Positions 27,256 to 40,447 of a stretch of 64,000 bases of DNA are shown one piece after another. The DNA is from Sulfurimonas hydrogeniphila. GTDB lineage: Bacteria > Campylobacterota > Campylobacteria > Campylobacterales > Sulfurimonadaceae. The stretch covers positions 1 through 64,000 of the forward strand of contig NZ_CP035534.1 in assembly GCF_009068765.1 (NCBI RefSeq), written 5' to 3'. The number at the start of each line of letters is the position of its first letter. Positions within the stretch are counted from its first letter, which is position 1. The position numbers and the translations under genes are program-made. The notes beneath the pieces are model-generated. The model made no database searches. It was not told the origin of the DNA and worked only from the letters and a program-made list of their open reading frames with translations.

Positions 27256-28053
27256 ATGTTTGAAATGTTTGAATATGATTTTATGCAAAGAGCCTTTGTT
27301 GCAGGACTTTTTATAGCCGTGCTGGCTTCTGTAAGCGGAAATTTTGTAGTACTTCGCCGTTACTCTCTTATGAGTGAGACTCTGGCACATTCGGCGCTTG
27401 TCGGAGTTGCTGTCGGACTTGTGGCAGGATATAATCCTTTGTGGGTTGCTGTTGGTGTTGCGATTGCTTCTGCATGGTTGATAGAATATCTGCGAAGTGC
27501 ATTTTCACTCTACAGCGATGCTATATTGGCTATAATCCTTTCAGGTTCACTGGCAATTGCTGTGATTATTGTCTCTTTGGGCGGTGCTTTTAACAATTCT
27601 CTTTTTTCTTATCTGTTTGGTTCTATTTTATCGGTGACAGATGAAGATGTAATGACAATAGTCACAGTAGGGAGTCTCTCTTTACTCTTTTTGCTGCTTT
27701 TCTCAAAAGAACTTTATTTTATTGCTTATGACGAAGAAGTAGCTCAAACAAGCGGTATCAAAGTAAAGTTTTTAAACTTTTTGCTTGTTACCGTAGTGGC
27801 TGTTATTATTGCACTCTCGATTCGGGTTGTGGGGAGTCTGCTTATCGGAGCTTTGATGGTGATTCCGACTGTCGCTGCCTTGCAGTACCGAGTGGGCTTT
27901 AGAAGCACAATGCTTATTTCACTCTTTTTTGCCCTTTTCAGTGTTGTATTCGGCATGAGCCTTTCTTACTACTATTCTTTACCTTCCGGGGCTACTATAG
28001 TGCTTTCAATCATAGTTATTTTTATTGTTTCACTGATAATAAACAAGAAATGA
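27256..28053 (+). CDS. znuB: Zinc-type ABC transporter, permease
   Basis: A 265-residue ABC-3 family permease with about 8 hydrophobic spans. The family block LMSETLAHSALVGVAVG near 40 and the cytoplasmic-loop region GSLLIGALMVIPTVAA near 195 are clear. It follows znuC by 8 bases. The three genes form one operon; metal specificity (Zn rather than Mn or Fe) is inferred from the His-rich regions. Confidence 0.9.
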   Translation: MFEMFEYDFMQRAFVAGLFIAVLASVSGNFVVLRRYSLMSETLAHSALVGVAVGLVAGYNPLWVAVGVAIASAWLIEYLRSAFSLYSDAILAIILSGSLAIAVIIVSLGGAFNNSLFSYLFGSILSVTDEDVMTIVTVGSLSLLFLLLFSKELYFIAYDEEVAQTSGIKVKFLNFLLVTVVAVIIALSIRVVGSLLIGALMVIPTVAALQYRVGFRSTMLISLFFALFSVVFGMSLSYYYSLPSGATIVLSIIVIFIVSLIINKK

Positions 28054-28063
28054 TAGAGAAGAG

Positions 28064-28744
28064 ATGAAAATAAGTTCTGAATTTTCCAAGTATGCAATGC
28101 ATTACGGTTCTTATAATGTTATTCAGCAAAAAGTGGCCGATAAACTTCTCTCTCTGATCACCTCGCAGCCAAAAAATATTTTGGACCTTGGTTGCGGAAG
28201 CGGTACTTTGGCAAGAAAAATAAATTGGCAGTATGATAAACTGATGGCAGTTGATTTTGCTCCGGGAATGTTGGAGTTGCATCCAAAGTCTCAAAAGATA
28301 GAGTGCATTTACGGAAATTTTAATGATGTAAATCTTTTTGATCTTCTGAGAGAATACAGTTTTGATTATATTCTTTCCTCTTCTGCTTTACAATGGGCAG
28401 ATGATATGGAAAAAACATTCCAGCAGTTGCAAGCTTTTCATGCCCCTGTTGCGCTCGCAGTTTTTACCTCAAATACATTTAAAACATTACATGTAACAGC
28501 AGGATTGGAACCACTGCTTATAGATACATGTAAACTTGAAAAACTGCAAAAAAAATATTTTAATGCGAACTTTGAAGTAGTACGGTATAAGCTGGACTTT
28601 GATAATGTGAGAGATATGTTTCGTTATATAAAAAAGAGCGGAGTGAGTGCCTCCCGCAATGTTTTAAGCTACAAAGAGATGAAAAAACTGATGCAGGAGT
28701 ATCCCTTAAGCTATTTGGAGTTTGAAGTCGCCTTTATCTATTGA
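28064..28744 (+). CDS. BioC-like SAM-dependent methyltransferase
   Basis: The 226-residue class I methyltransferase has the SAM loop ILDLGCGSGTLA near 38-50. The block LSSSALQWADDM near 107 and IKKSGVSASR near 190 resemble malonyl-ACP methyltransferase BioC, which starts pimelate synthesis for biotin. No other biotin gene is in the window, so the function is likely but not proven. It lies 10 bases after znuB. Its 3' end overlaps the convergent thiD2 by 11 bases. Confidence 0.7.
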   Translation: MKISSEFSKYAMHYGSYNVIQQKVADKLLSLITSQPKNILDLGCGSGTLARKINWQYDKLMAVDFAPGMLELHPKSQKIECIYGNFNDVNLFDLLREYSFDYILSSSALQWADDMEKTFQQLQAFHAPVALAVFTSNTFKTLHVTAGLEPLLIDTCKLEKLQKKYFNANFEVVRYKLDFDNVRDMFRYIKKSGVSASRNVLSYKEMKKLMQEYPLSYLEFEVAFIY

Positions 28745-29141
28745 GCATGACTTCTTTTTCTAAATTATACAGCTCATAACGCAGAGTTTTAAAGTTTTCG
28801 CTGTAGTCTATGTTGTCTAGCTTATACAACTCTTCTAAAACCCTGGCAGATTCCTGCGCGCGTTTAAAGTTGGCAGTCAGGATATCTTCAAGTGTAGAAC
28901 GGTTTTGTTCACTTTTTGTAGAGGGTCGCAAGACATCATTTATACTGTCTCTGTTCTTGAGAAGCTCTTTTGTTTCTTGAATCTGTGCTTTGTGTCGGAG
29001 TGATTTGAGTCTGGAGGAGAGTTCTTTGTTGTTGTCTTTATATCGAAGTATATCTTCAACAACGCGTATGCCTTCTTTGAGACGGTTTATGTTGGCATCA
29101 ATCACCCGAAAAAGCTCGGGTGAGAGAGTACTACTCTTCAT
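28734..29141 (-). CDS. thiD2: Stand-alone ThiD2-type protein (HMP-phosphate kinase domain)
   Basis: The sequence matches the domain often fused to thiamine-phosphate synthase: FRVIDANINRLKEGIRVVEDILR near 10, LKSLRHKAQIQE near 45, RDSINDV near 65 and ANFKRAQESARVLEELYK near 90. ThiD2 of other bacteria phosphorylates HMP-P in thiamine synthesis. Here it is a single domain of about 135 residues. I use ATG 29141, which overlaps the end of the BI-1 gene by 11 bases; an ATG 15 bases upstream is possible. Confidence 0.72.
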   Translation of the reverse strand: MKSSTLSPELFRVIDANINRLKEGIRVVEDILRYKDNNKELSSRLKSLRHKAQIQETKELLKNRDSINDVLRPSTKSEQNRSTLEDILTANFKRAQESARVLEELYKLDNIDYSENFKTLRYELYNLEKEVMLNR

Positions 29142-29829
29142 TTCCAAAGATACCAAAAAGCTGCAGCAGTGCTATAAAGATGTTTAAAAAGTCCAAATAA
29201 AGCGCAATGGCACCGTCAATAGGCGTTTGATATGCTCCTTTCATGATATTTTGCGTATCATAAATTACCAGGATGCTAAAGAGTATGACTACTGCTCCGG
29301 CAATGATAATTTGGAACATCGGATTTCCAAGAAATATGTTTATTATTGAAAATCCGATGATTACAAAAAGAGCAATCATTAAAGGTTTTCCGTATCCTGT
29401 AAAATCCTTTGTGCTTTTTATAGCAAAAAAGCTCATTGCACCGAATACTACAGCTGTCATGGCAAAAGCATTACCTACTATCGCACCGCCGCCGTTCATT
29501 CCAAGTGTATAAGCCAATAATGGCGCTGTTGTCAGTCCTGTAACAAATACAAAAGCAAACATTACCAGCAGATTGATACCAGGTTTGTTTTTTACAAACT
29601 GCAAACCGATTAAAAGACCGATTTCCAAAAAGAACAGCGGCCAGATCAAACCTGAAATACTGGCAGCCAAAGGCACACCTACGTAAGCACCGGCTGCTCC
29701 TGCAAGCATTGATGCAGCGAAAAGCTTATATGTCTCTTTTACAAAAGAGACTATCTGCGCTTCGTTGCGACTCTCTACATGTGAAGCATAAGTATTACCT
29801 CTTGCATAATCACGATCATATAGTCCCAT
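29131..29829 (-). CDS. Bax inhibitor-1 (BI-1/YccA) family membrane protein
   Basis: A 232-residue protein with seven predicted membrane spans and the family's C-terminal acidic pair region ILVIYDTQNIMKG, plus YLDFLNIFIALLQLFG. Bacterial members are linked to FtsH control (YccA) or to calcium leak; the role here is unknown. I chose ATG 29829, because AAGGAA lies 6 bases upstream, over an ATG 18 bases earlier. thiD2 follows with overlap. Confidence 0.9.
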   Translation of the reverse strand: MGLYDRDYARGNTYASHVESRNEAQIVSFVKETYKLFAASMLAGAAGAYVGVPLAASISGLIWPLFFLEIGLLIGLQFVKNKPGINLLVMFAFVFVTGLTTAPLLAYTLGMNGGGAIVGNAFAMTAVVFGAMSFFAIKSTKDFTGYGKPLMIALFVIIGFSIINIFLGNPMFQIIIAGAVVILFSILVIYDTQNIMKGAYQTPIDGAIALYLDFLNIFIALLQLFGIFGNEE

Positions 29830-30036
29830 AGTTGTTTCCTTTTTCAATATCTATCCATAAGATATTTTTTTATTTAGTGAATTCTATAGATAAAAAGTTA
29901 ATGGAAGGCAACATAAGAAGAGAAGAAGAATGCTTACACTATAATATATATTAGTGAATAAGCTATGCTAAAATAAGCAAAACTAATTCTAAATGAAACA
30001 GACCAAAAAGAAATTTAAAATTTCTCTCAAATACTA

Positions 30037-30065
30037 TTGACATTAAAGTCGAAATCCCCTATAAT
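30037..30065 (+). promoter_or_regulatory. rRNA operon promoter
   Basis: TTGACA at 30037-30042 and TATAAT at 30060-30065 are both perfect consensus, with a 17-base spacer. An A/T-rich tract lies upstream. Transcription would start near 30072 and give a leader of about 340 bases. The part of the gap before it (29848-30036) shows nothing else recognisable. Confidence 0.9.
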
Positions 30066-30140
30066 TCCCATCCACAAACAGAGAGACCTGATTTAAAAGG
30101 CCTAGAGAGACTTCAAGTAGAAGCTTTTAAAAATGTTTGA

Positions 30141-30220
30141 GATCATTGAAAACTAAGCAAGTAAGAGACTTTTTAACTTTAGAGTTAAAGAGATAAATTA
30201 CTTAGAAATAACTAATAAAC
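30141..30220 (+). other. 5' arm of the pre-16S processing stem in the rRNA leader
   Basis: Bases 30141-30165 (starting GATCATTGAAAACTAAGC) pair with 32021-32045 with one mismatch. AACTAATAAAC at 30210-30220 pairs with 31997-32007. The two helices are nested around the 16S gene in the correct order for an RNase III stem. A separate perfect hairpin, CCATACAGGC with GCCTGTATGG, lies at about 30247-30268 in the leader. Confidence 0.82.
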
Positions 30221-30412
30221 AACAACCGTCTATTCTATTTTGAAATCCATACAGGCTTGCCTGTATGGTTCCCTTAATAGTAATAGATAACTATACAGTC
30301 TAGTAATAGAACCTTAAGCAGTTTTATTAAGACTTAAAATAACAAAGCCAATGATTTAATAATCTTGGGCAAAAGATCAGTAATAAGTTTACTTATCTTT
30401 CTGTAATAACAA

Positions 30413-31933
<1,521 letters not shown>

Positions 31934-32074
31934 TAGAGTAAAGAAGAGTCATTCGTTTGACTACTTCATTCAAAAGAAAATCTCACACGAGAAATAGTTT
32001 ATTAGTTGTTTCAAAAGTTACTTACTTGCTTAGTTTTCAGTGATCTGTGTTCATTTGAATTACGATTATAAAAT

Positions 32075-32150
32075 GGGGAATTAGCTCAGCTGGGAGAGCG
32101 CCTGCCTTGCACGCAGGAGGTCAGCGGTTCGATCCCGCTATTCTCCACCA
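32075..32150 (+). tRNA. tRNA-Ala (TGC anticodon)
   Basis: The 76-base cloverleaf begins GGGGAATTAGCTCAGC and ends with an encoded CCA. The anticodon loop is CTTGCACG with TGC. GGTTCGATCC forms the T loop. The acceptor stem has one G-T pair. It is the only tRNA in the 16S-23S spacer; many relatives also carry tRNA-Ile here. Confidence 0.97.
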
Positions 32151-32233
32151 TTTTTGAGAATTTGCACTTGAAAAATCTACTTACGTACAAAAGTACGCTA
32201 CGCAGATTTTTCAAGCACAACTTCTTCAAAAAT
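32151..32233 (+). repeat. Long imperfect hairpin in the 16S-23S spacer
   Basis: CTTGAAAAATCT at 32167-32178 pairs perfectly with AGATTTTTCAAG at 32204-32215. The arms continue outward imperfectly (TTTTTGAGAA against TTCTTCAAAAA). An inner CGTAC-AAAA-GTACG lies at 32184-32197. It directly follows the tRNA 3' end. Confidence 0.78.
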
Positions 32234-32413
32234 CAAACAAGTTTCTAAATTAAATATAAGTTCTTAAAGTCATAAGAATTTATATTTGGTTTAAAAACCA
32301 AACGATCATTAAATTACAATTGTTAAAGTCAACAACTTTAATTATAGAGATATAATTAAAAACTAAATAACTACAATAACAGATCATTCATCTTGTTTAA
32401 TGTATTCATACAT

Positions 32414-32429
32414 TAAATAAGGTAGTGAA
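32414..32429 (+). other. 5' arm of the pre-23S processing stem
   Basis: TAAATAAGGTAGTGAA is the exact reverse complement of 35359-35374, on the far side of 23S. Partial pairing continues outward (TGTATTCATACAT against the 35375-35390 region). This is the expected RNase III stem. Confidence 0.85.
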
Positions 32430-32447
32430 CGCAACATAGAATAAAAA

Positions 32448-35333
<2,886 letters not shown>

Positions 35334-35465
35334 CAAGTTCTTAAATGAACACAATTGCTTCACTACCTTATTTAGTGTATATATACTAATAAGAGATATG
35401 TTAAGAAGTTATTTAGTATGACGGAAACAAGGTTTTAACCTTGCCTTTTAGGCTTTTAAGCCAAT

Positions 35466-35515
35466 TAGCCCAGACTGAAGTCTGGGTTCCGAAGAGTTTG
35501 TTGACTTTAACAATT
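35466..35515 (+). repeat. Copy A of a dispersed structured repeat, in the 23S-5S spacer
   Basis: AGCCCAGACTGAAGT followed by CTGGGTTCCGAA forms a hairpin (CCCAGACT with AGTCTGGG) that recurs at 42813-42840 with few changes. Just before it, 35420-35465 is a chain of small palindromes: AAGGTT-TT-AACCTT, GCCTTTTAGGC and GGCTTTTAAGCC. Confidence 0.65.
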
Positions 35516-35541
35516 GATATTACTCAACTCTTAACTGATAT

Positions 35542-35588
35542 AAGATCAGATATAAATACATCAGTCAGATGTCTTTATATCTGATCTT
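35542..35588 (+). promoter_or_regulatory. Hairpin upstream of 5S that competes with the 5S-flanking stem
   Basis: AAGATCAGATATAAA at 35542-35556 pairs perfectly with 35574-35588, with inner ACATC/GATGT around AGTCA. Part of the 3' arm, ATCTGATC at 35579-35586, can instead pair with GATCAGAT at 35708-35715, which is followed by a T-run. The two structures exclude each other. Confidence 0.7.
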
Positions 35589-35706
35589 GTCTAGGTGGCT
35601 ATAGAGAGAGGGAAACGCCTGGCCCCATTCCGAACCCAGAAGCTAAGCCTCTCATCGCTGATAATACTGCAGGTTTCACTTGTGGGAATGTAGGTCGCTG
35701 CCTAGT
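35589..35706 (+). rRNA. rrf: 5S ribosomal RNA
   Basis: About 118 bases with TAGGTGGCTATAGAGAGAGG at the 5' side, CCATTCCGAACCCAGAAGCT in the middle and GTCGCTGCCTAG at the 3' side, which pairs with the CTAGG start as helix I. It is the last gene of the rRNA operon. Confidence 0.95.
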
Positions 35707-35707
35707 T

Positions 35708-35724
35708 GATCAGATTTTTCTTCC
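35708..35724 (+). terminator. rRNA operon terminator 3' arm and T-tract
   Basis: GATCAGAT at 35708-35715 runs into TTTTCTTCC. Its partner is either ATCTGATC just before 5S or none, so termination may depend on which upstream hairpin forms. Confidence 0.55.
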
Positions 35725-35812
35725 TAACTTTCAATCATTTACAAAATTTTCTCTGCTATATTTCTATTTACTTTATTTTTACATTTCTTTTGTACAATAC
35801 ATATATATTTTA

Positions 35813-36076
35813 ATATGTGATAAAAATGTTACAAATATACACATTGTTATTTTTTTATCACATATCTACATTTTCATCTTTTTTATCATATAGTGATATT
35901 TACTATTAATACAGCTGATATTTTCTCTATTTCTTCCATTTTTATAATATTTTATTATGTTCCTCAGTGATTTTTGTTATACAATGAACTATAATGATTT
36001 AATCTATAAGTTTTTATGATACCTATGTTTCTCTTCTTAAGATGCAATTAATTTTTTATCCCATATAATACTTTCA
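35813..36076 (+). promoter_or_regulatory. Operator-like repeats and promoter upstream of the FadL-type gene
   Basis: ATATGTGATAAAAA at 35813-35826 is repeated in inverted form as TTTTTATCACATAT at 35852-35865. Related direct copies lie at 35879 (TTTTTTATCATATA) and 36052 (TTTTTTATCCCATAT). The last overlaps a TATAAT at 36064-36069. The rest of the 35725-36129 gap is AT-rich with no gene. The TGTGA and TCACA halves suggest a CRP/FNR-type regulator, but this is inference. Confidence 0.5.
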
Positions 36077-36129
36077 GTCGAAATAGCTTTGGCTATCTCA
36101 AAAATTTGACATACTCTTAAGGAGAGAAA

Positions 36130-37383
36130 ATGAAAAAAACAATTAAATTAGCAGTAGTAGCTGCATTAGCTTTAGGTGCAACTTCTGCATTTGCAACGAA
36201 CGGTGCAGCATTAATAGGTACGGGTGCAAAATCTCGTGGTATGGCAGGAACGAGTATTGGTATAAGCCATGGTGCAGAATCTGCTCTTTCAAATCCTGCT
36301 TTAATTACTTCTGTGAAAGGAACTGAGATTTCTTTCGGTGGTACAATTTTTATGCCACATGTAAAAAATGAAAATAATATTGGTTTTGGAGCTTCATCAT
36401 TTGACAGTGATGCTAATTTAAATGTTATACCTGAAGTTTCTTTGGCAACTAAAATCAACGATAATTTTTATGTTGGTATTGGTATGTGGGGAACTGGCGG
36501 TATGGGTGTTGACTATCGTGATGCCAACTCTGTATTAGCAGGTGGTACTCAAATGCAAATGGTTACCAATCTTCAATTAATGCAGTTTGGTGTGCCATTG
36601 GCATATACTACAAATGGTTTTAGTGTAGCTGTTACACCAATTTTGCAATATGGTTCTTTGGATATTAATTATGAGTATCCAGGTAGCCCTAATCCTTTAG
36701 ATCCAAATGCTGCGGGAGATACAATCGGAATGGGTGTTGCTCAAGATTTAAAATTTGGTTACAACATAGGTTTAGCTTATACGATGTCTGGTTTTACAGT
36801 TGGAGCAATTTATAAATCTAGAATTGATATGGAATATAAAGGGTTTGATACAGTTGTTAGTCCTTTTACTGCAACTGGATATAATAACAATAAACTTTCC
36901 ACACCAGCTGAGATTGGTATAGGTGCAAGTTATAATATGGGCGAGCATACTGTAGCTGTTGATTATAAGCAAATTAAATGGTCTGATGCGAAAGGATATA
37001 AAGATTTTGAATGGGATGATCAAAATGTAATTGCTTTAGGTTATGAGTATAATACAAAAGGTTGGGCAGTGCGTTTAGGTTATAATTATGCTTCAAGTCC
37101 TATTAGCGAAAAAACTGTTGTGAATCCTGCAACTGATATTCCAAATAGTGCTGGATTACAGCCAGGTACAGTCAATACTTTTAATCTTCTTGGTTTTCCA
37201 GGTATTGTTGAATCTCACTATGCAATTGGTGCTTCTTATGATATAAGTAATAAAGCATCAGTAGATGTAGCATATACATATGCACCTGAAGTTACAAATA
37301 CTTATAAAAACTTTGCAGCTCAAGATATTACAACAAAACACTCTCAAGATGGTGTAAGTGTACAACTGAACTATAACTTCTAG
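36130..37383 (+). CDS. OMPP1/FadL/TodX-family outer membrane transport protein
   Basis: A 417-residue outer membrane barrel with a clear signal peptide (MKKTIKLAVVAALALG through SAFA, cleavage near 22). The mature start TNGAALIGTGAKSRGMAGTS is the family's N-terminal hatch. Alternating strands fill the rest, and the protein ends in the typical aromatic VQLNYNF. FadL-type channels admit hydrophobic molecules such as fatty acids or alkanes; the substrate is unknown. AAGGAG precedes the ATG. A terminator follows. Confidence 0.9.
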   Translation: MKKTIKLAVVAALALGATSAFATNGAALIGTGAKSRGMAGTSIGISHGAESALSNPALITSVKGTEISFGGTIFMPHVKNENNIGFGASSFDSDANLNVIPEVSLATKINDNFYVGIGMWGTGGMGVDYRDANSVLAGGTQMQMVTNLQLMQFGVPLAYTTNGFSVAVTPILQYGSLDINYEYPGSPNPLDPNAAGDTIGMGVAQDLKFGYNIGLAYTMSGFTVGAIYKSRIDMEYKGFDTVVSPFTATGYNNNKLSTPAEIGIGASYNMGEHTVAVDYKQIKWSDAKGYKDFEWDDQNVIALGYEYNTKGWAVRLGYNYASSPISEKTVVNPATDIPNSAGLQPGTVNTFNLLGFPGIVESHYAIGASYDISNKASVDVAYTYAPEVTNTYKNFAAQDITTKHSQDGVSVQLNYNF

Positions 37384-37410
37384 AAAAAGAAAATTAACAG
37401 TTCTCTTTTC

Positions 37411-37440
37411 ACATCGCCTTTTGGCGGTGTTCTTTTCTTC
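37411..37440 (+). terminator. Terminator of the FadL-type gene
   Basis: ACATCGCC at 37411-37418 pairs with GGCGGTGT at 37423-37430 around TTTT, followed by TCTTTTCTTC. Confidence 0.82.
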
Positions 37441-37479
37441 TTTCTATTATTTTAATCTTATTTTCTGATCTGTTAGCAT

Positions 37480-39263
37480 AATTCCTGACTTCCGCGATAA
37501 CTTTTTAAATAAAACTTAACCTCGTAAAATAGGTACTTTCAGAGGATAAAAAGGCACGATTTGTGTGCCTCGGGAATATATTCATAGAATTTGTTATCAT
37601 TTTATATGGGATTAAAAGTCAGAAAAAAGAAAAATAGCAGTGGAAGTATCAGTATTCATATTGTTGACAGAAGCAATCGAGGCTATAAAGTAGTTGAAAC
37701 TTTGGGTAGCAGTAAAGATCCAGATGAGATTGAGCAACTTTACCAAAAAGCACTGGGGCGTATTGATGAACTTGAGTATAATCTTTTCTATTTTTTACAA
37801 ACTAACAGTAAAAAAGAGTTGTTAAAAAAGCTGCTTGCAGAATATACAACACAAGATTTTATACCTATTGGTGATGAGTTAATATTTGGGAGATTGTTTG
37901 ATGATATAGGGTGTAATAAAGTTTTTGAAAAGTTACAAACAACATCCATTCGTAAAGTTTCAGAAAAACAGTTTTTATTTCGCTCATTGGTAATATCAAG
38001 AATACTCTACCCCGGCAGCAAATTGGAGCTGATACACTATTTGGACTACTTCAAACATCAAGAGATGACAACAGATACAATTTATCGCTTCTTGGATACT
38101 ATCTATCAAGAGGAGATAAAGACACAAATATAGCAATGTGTATTTGAACACACCCAAAAGGTGATGTCAGGAACTATCACTGTAACTTTCTATGATGTAA
38201 CAACACTCTACTTTGAAAGTGAGAGTGAAGATGATTTAAGAAGAATCGGTTTTTCCAAAGAGGGAAAACTTGCCCGTCCCCAAATACTCCTTGGTCTTTT
38301 TACAACTCTAGAAGGGTATCCACTGAGCTTTGAAATATACGAGGGAAATAAATATGAAGGGCATACCCTTATAGATATACTTCAAAAGTTTCAAACACGG
38401 TTTCAACTCAAAGAAAAACCGATAGTAGTTGCTGATAGAGGGATGCTCACCCATGCAAATATTGCTTTTTTAGAGAATAACGGTTATAAATATATCCTTG
38501 CCTATAAAATCAAAAATATTGACAATGTACTCAAAGAGCAAATTGCAAATTTGACATTTATTGATGATGGGGCTATCCATACCATTGATATAGATAAAAC
38601 GATAAATTATATAGATGAATTTGGCAATAAACAGCAACTCCCTATCAGACAGAAACTGATTCTTACCTACTCCTCCAAAAGAGCTAAAAAAGATAAAAGA
38701 ACAAGAGAAAAAGCGTTAGAAAAAATCAAACAGAGGTTATCTGATAAAAATATCACCAAAAGCGATCTAAAGCTCTCCTACTATGCAAAATATTTGGATA
38801 TAGATGAGAAGTGCAGTATTAAATACAAACTCAATCCTCAAAAAATTATTCAAGATGAAAAGCTTGATGGAATCAAAGGGTTTGCAACAAATGATTTTTC
38901 ACTCAATGCCAATGATGTTATAGCACATTATCAGAATCAGTATGATGTTGAGAGAGCTTTTAGAATCTCAAAAACAGATTTACGCATTCGGCCAATATAC
39001 CATCGCGTTGAGGAGAGAATAAAAGCACATGTGCTTATTTCGTTTGTATCATATGCAGTTTACAAAGAGTTTGAAAGAAGATTAAAGTTGCATGATGTCA
39101 GATTTAAGTTCTCGCAGAAATTACTAAGAAAAATTATTGAACATATTACAGCTTTAAAAATTGATGATGAATTACTGCCTATAAATCCATCACCGATTCA
39201 GAAGCAAATCCTTGATATTTTTGAAAATTGAAAATGTGTGCCTTATCGCGGAAGTCAGGAATT
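37480..39263. mobile_element. IS4/IS1634-type insertion sequence, about 1.78 kb
   Basis: Perfect 21-base terminal inverted repeats lie at 37480-37500 (AATTCCTGACTTCCGCG...) and 39243-39263. They flank a DDE transposase gene that carries one internal stop. I see no target-site duplication: the flanks read GTTAGCAT on the left and TTTTTGAG on the right. The intact ends suggest recent arrival, and the stop suggests this copy is inactive unless helped in trans or read through. Confidence 0.88.
37606..39231 (+). pseudogene. IS1634-like DDE transposase interrupted by one amber codon
   Basis: The frame runs from ATG 37606 to 39231 and is broken only by TAG at 38131-38133, near codon 176. The part after the stop could restart at GTG 38161 or the adjacent ATG. 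DDE residues appear intact: D in TFYDVTTLYFE, D in VVADRGMLTHAN, and E in the Y-x-x-Q-Y-x-V-E-R-A-F block with RPIYHRVEERIKAH. Everything but the single stop looks functional, so a point mutation is the simplest reading. Confidence 0.88.
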
Positions 39264-39295
39264 TTTTGAGATTACTACCCAATATATAACTTTAA

Positions 39296-39402
39296 TTCCA
39301 TTAAAAACTCAACGACTTCTCGGAATTTATATTTTAGTATGGACTGAAAAGTGACAGAAAAAAGTTGCAGCAGTCGGCACTTATGTGCCGATTCCGAAGG
39401 AT
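39296..39402 (-). repeat. Copy B of the dispersed structured repeat, next to the IS
   Basis: On the minus strand this reads GGAATCGGCAC..AGTGCCGACTGCTGCAAC.., and it aligns over about 100 bases with copy C at 42765-42865, sharing the CTGCTGCAACTTTT core, a CACTTT..CAG segment and an AAGTCG.TGA segment. The hairpin TCGGCAC/GTGCCGA is kept in both. It lies 33 bases beyond the right end of the IS. Confidence 0.7.
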
Positions 39403-39448
39403 GTAGAGTTTCTTTGATATATATAATATCTAATTTTAATAAAAAAAG

Positions 39449-40447
39449 CTATACAAGCTTGGCTTCGCGTTTGCCCTCTTTTATCTCTCCAATCAGGTAA
39501 GATCCCTCGGCAGATGCCAAGACTTTCTCAACATTCGCTTCTTCAACGACAAGTATCATGCCTACACCCATATTGAATGCTCTAAACATCTCATCACGAT
39601 CTACATGCTCGCTCATAAGTTCAAAGATAGGAAGAACCCTGATAGCATCTTCTTTTACTTCTGCCATTAAGTTTTCAGGCAGTACACGTGGAAGATTTTC
39701 TACAATGCCTCCGCCTGTAATATGTGCCATAGCTACTATCTCGTTTTTAAGTGCTTTGAATGTTTTCACATAGATGTTTGTCGGCTCTAAAAGTGTCTCT
39801 ATCAGCGGTTTACCGTTGAAATCATCATTGAAATCTAAGTTCATTTTTTCAAAGAGCACTTTTCTTGCAAGAGAAAAACCGTTTGAATGCAGTCCGGAAC
39901 TTGGAAGTGCTATAAGTTTGTGTCCTGCACGAACCAAGCTTACTCTGTCCATTTCAGATTTTTCTGCAACACCGACTGCAAAACCGGCAAGGTCATAGTC
40001 ATCTTCGGAGTACATTCCCGGCATTTCAGCTGTTTCTCCTCCAATAAGTGCACATTCACTGCGGATACATCCCTCTGCTATGCCTGCAACGACATTGGTT
40101 GCTACATTTACATCGAGTTTTCCGGTTGCATAGTAATCAAGAAAGAAACTCGGAGTTCCAAAGTTACAGATTAAATCATTGACACACATTGCAACCAAAT
40201 CAATACCTACGGTATTGTGAATACCGCTGTCAATGGCAAGTTTGAGTTTTGTGCCGACACCGTCGGTTGCCGCAAGCATGACAGGCTCTTTAAAACCTTT
40301 TGGCAATTCAAAGGCACCGGCAAATGAGCCGATGCCTCCAAGGACTCCTGGAACTTTTGTACTTTTGACAAGAGGTTTTATATTTTCTACAAAACTGTTT
40401 CCTGCATCTATATCTACACCCGCGTCTTTATACGAAATTTGACTCAT
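39449..40447 (-). CDS. purM: Phosphoribosylformylglycinamidine cyclo-ligase
   Basis: PurM forms aminoimidazole ribotide in purine synthesis. The 332-residue protein has the N-terminal [12 protein letters not shown] block, [13 protein letters not shown] near 60 and [11 protein letters not shown] near 140, all family hallmarks. It follows the small membrane gene with a one-base stop/start overlap. In Campylobacter purM also lies next to coaE and dapF. Confidence 0.97.
   Translation of the reverse strand: MSQISYKDAGVDIDAGNSFVENIKPLVKSTKVPGVLGGIGSFAGAFELPKGFKEPVMLAATDGVGTKLKLAIDSGIHNTVGIDLVAMCVNDLICNFGTPSFFLDYYATGKLDVNVATNVVAGIAEGCIRSECALIGGETAEMPGMYSEDDYDLAGFAVGVAEKSEMDRVSLVRAGHKLIALPSSGLHSNGFSLARKVLFEKMNLDFNDDFNGKPLIETLLEPTNIYVKTFKALKNEIVAMAHITGGGIVENLPRVLPENLMAEVKEDAIRVLPIFELMSEHVDRDEMFRAFNMGVGMILVVEEANVEKVLASAEGSYLIGEIKEGKREAKLV

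Noticed and set aside
32151-32233. Spacer hairpin considered as a tRNA-Ile remnant
   Set aside because: No anticodon or T-loop sequence remains, so I describe it only as a hairpin.
37384-39448. Genomic island or prophage around the IS
   Set aside because: Only the single IS is present; both sides return at once to core genes.
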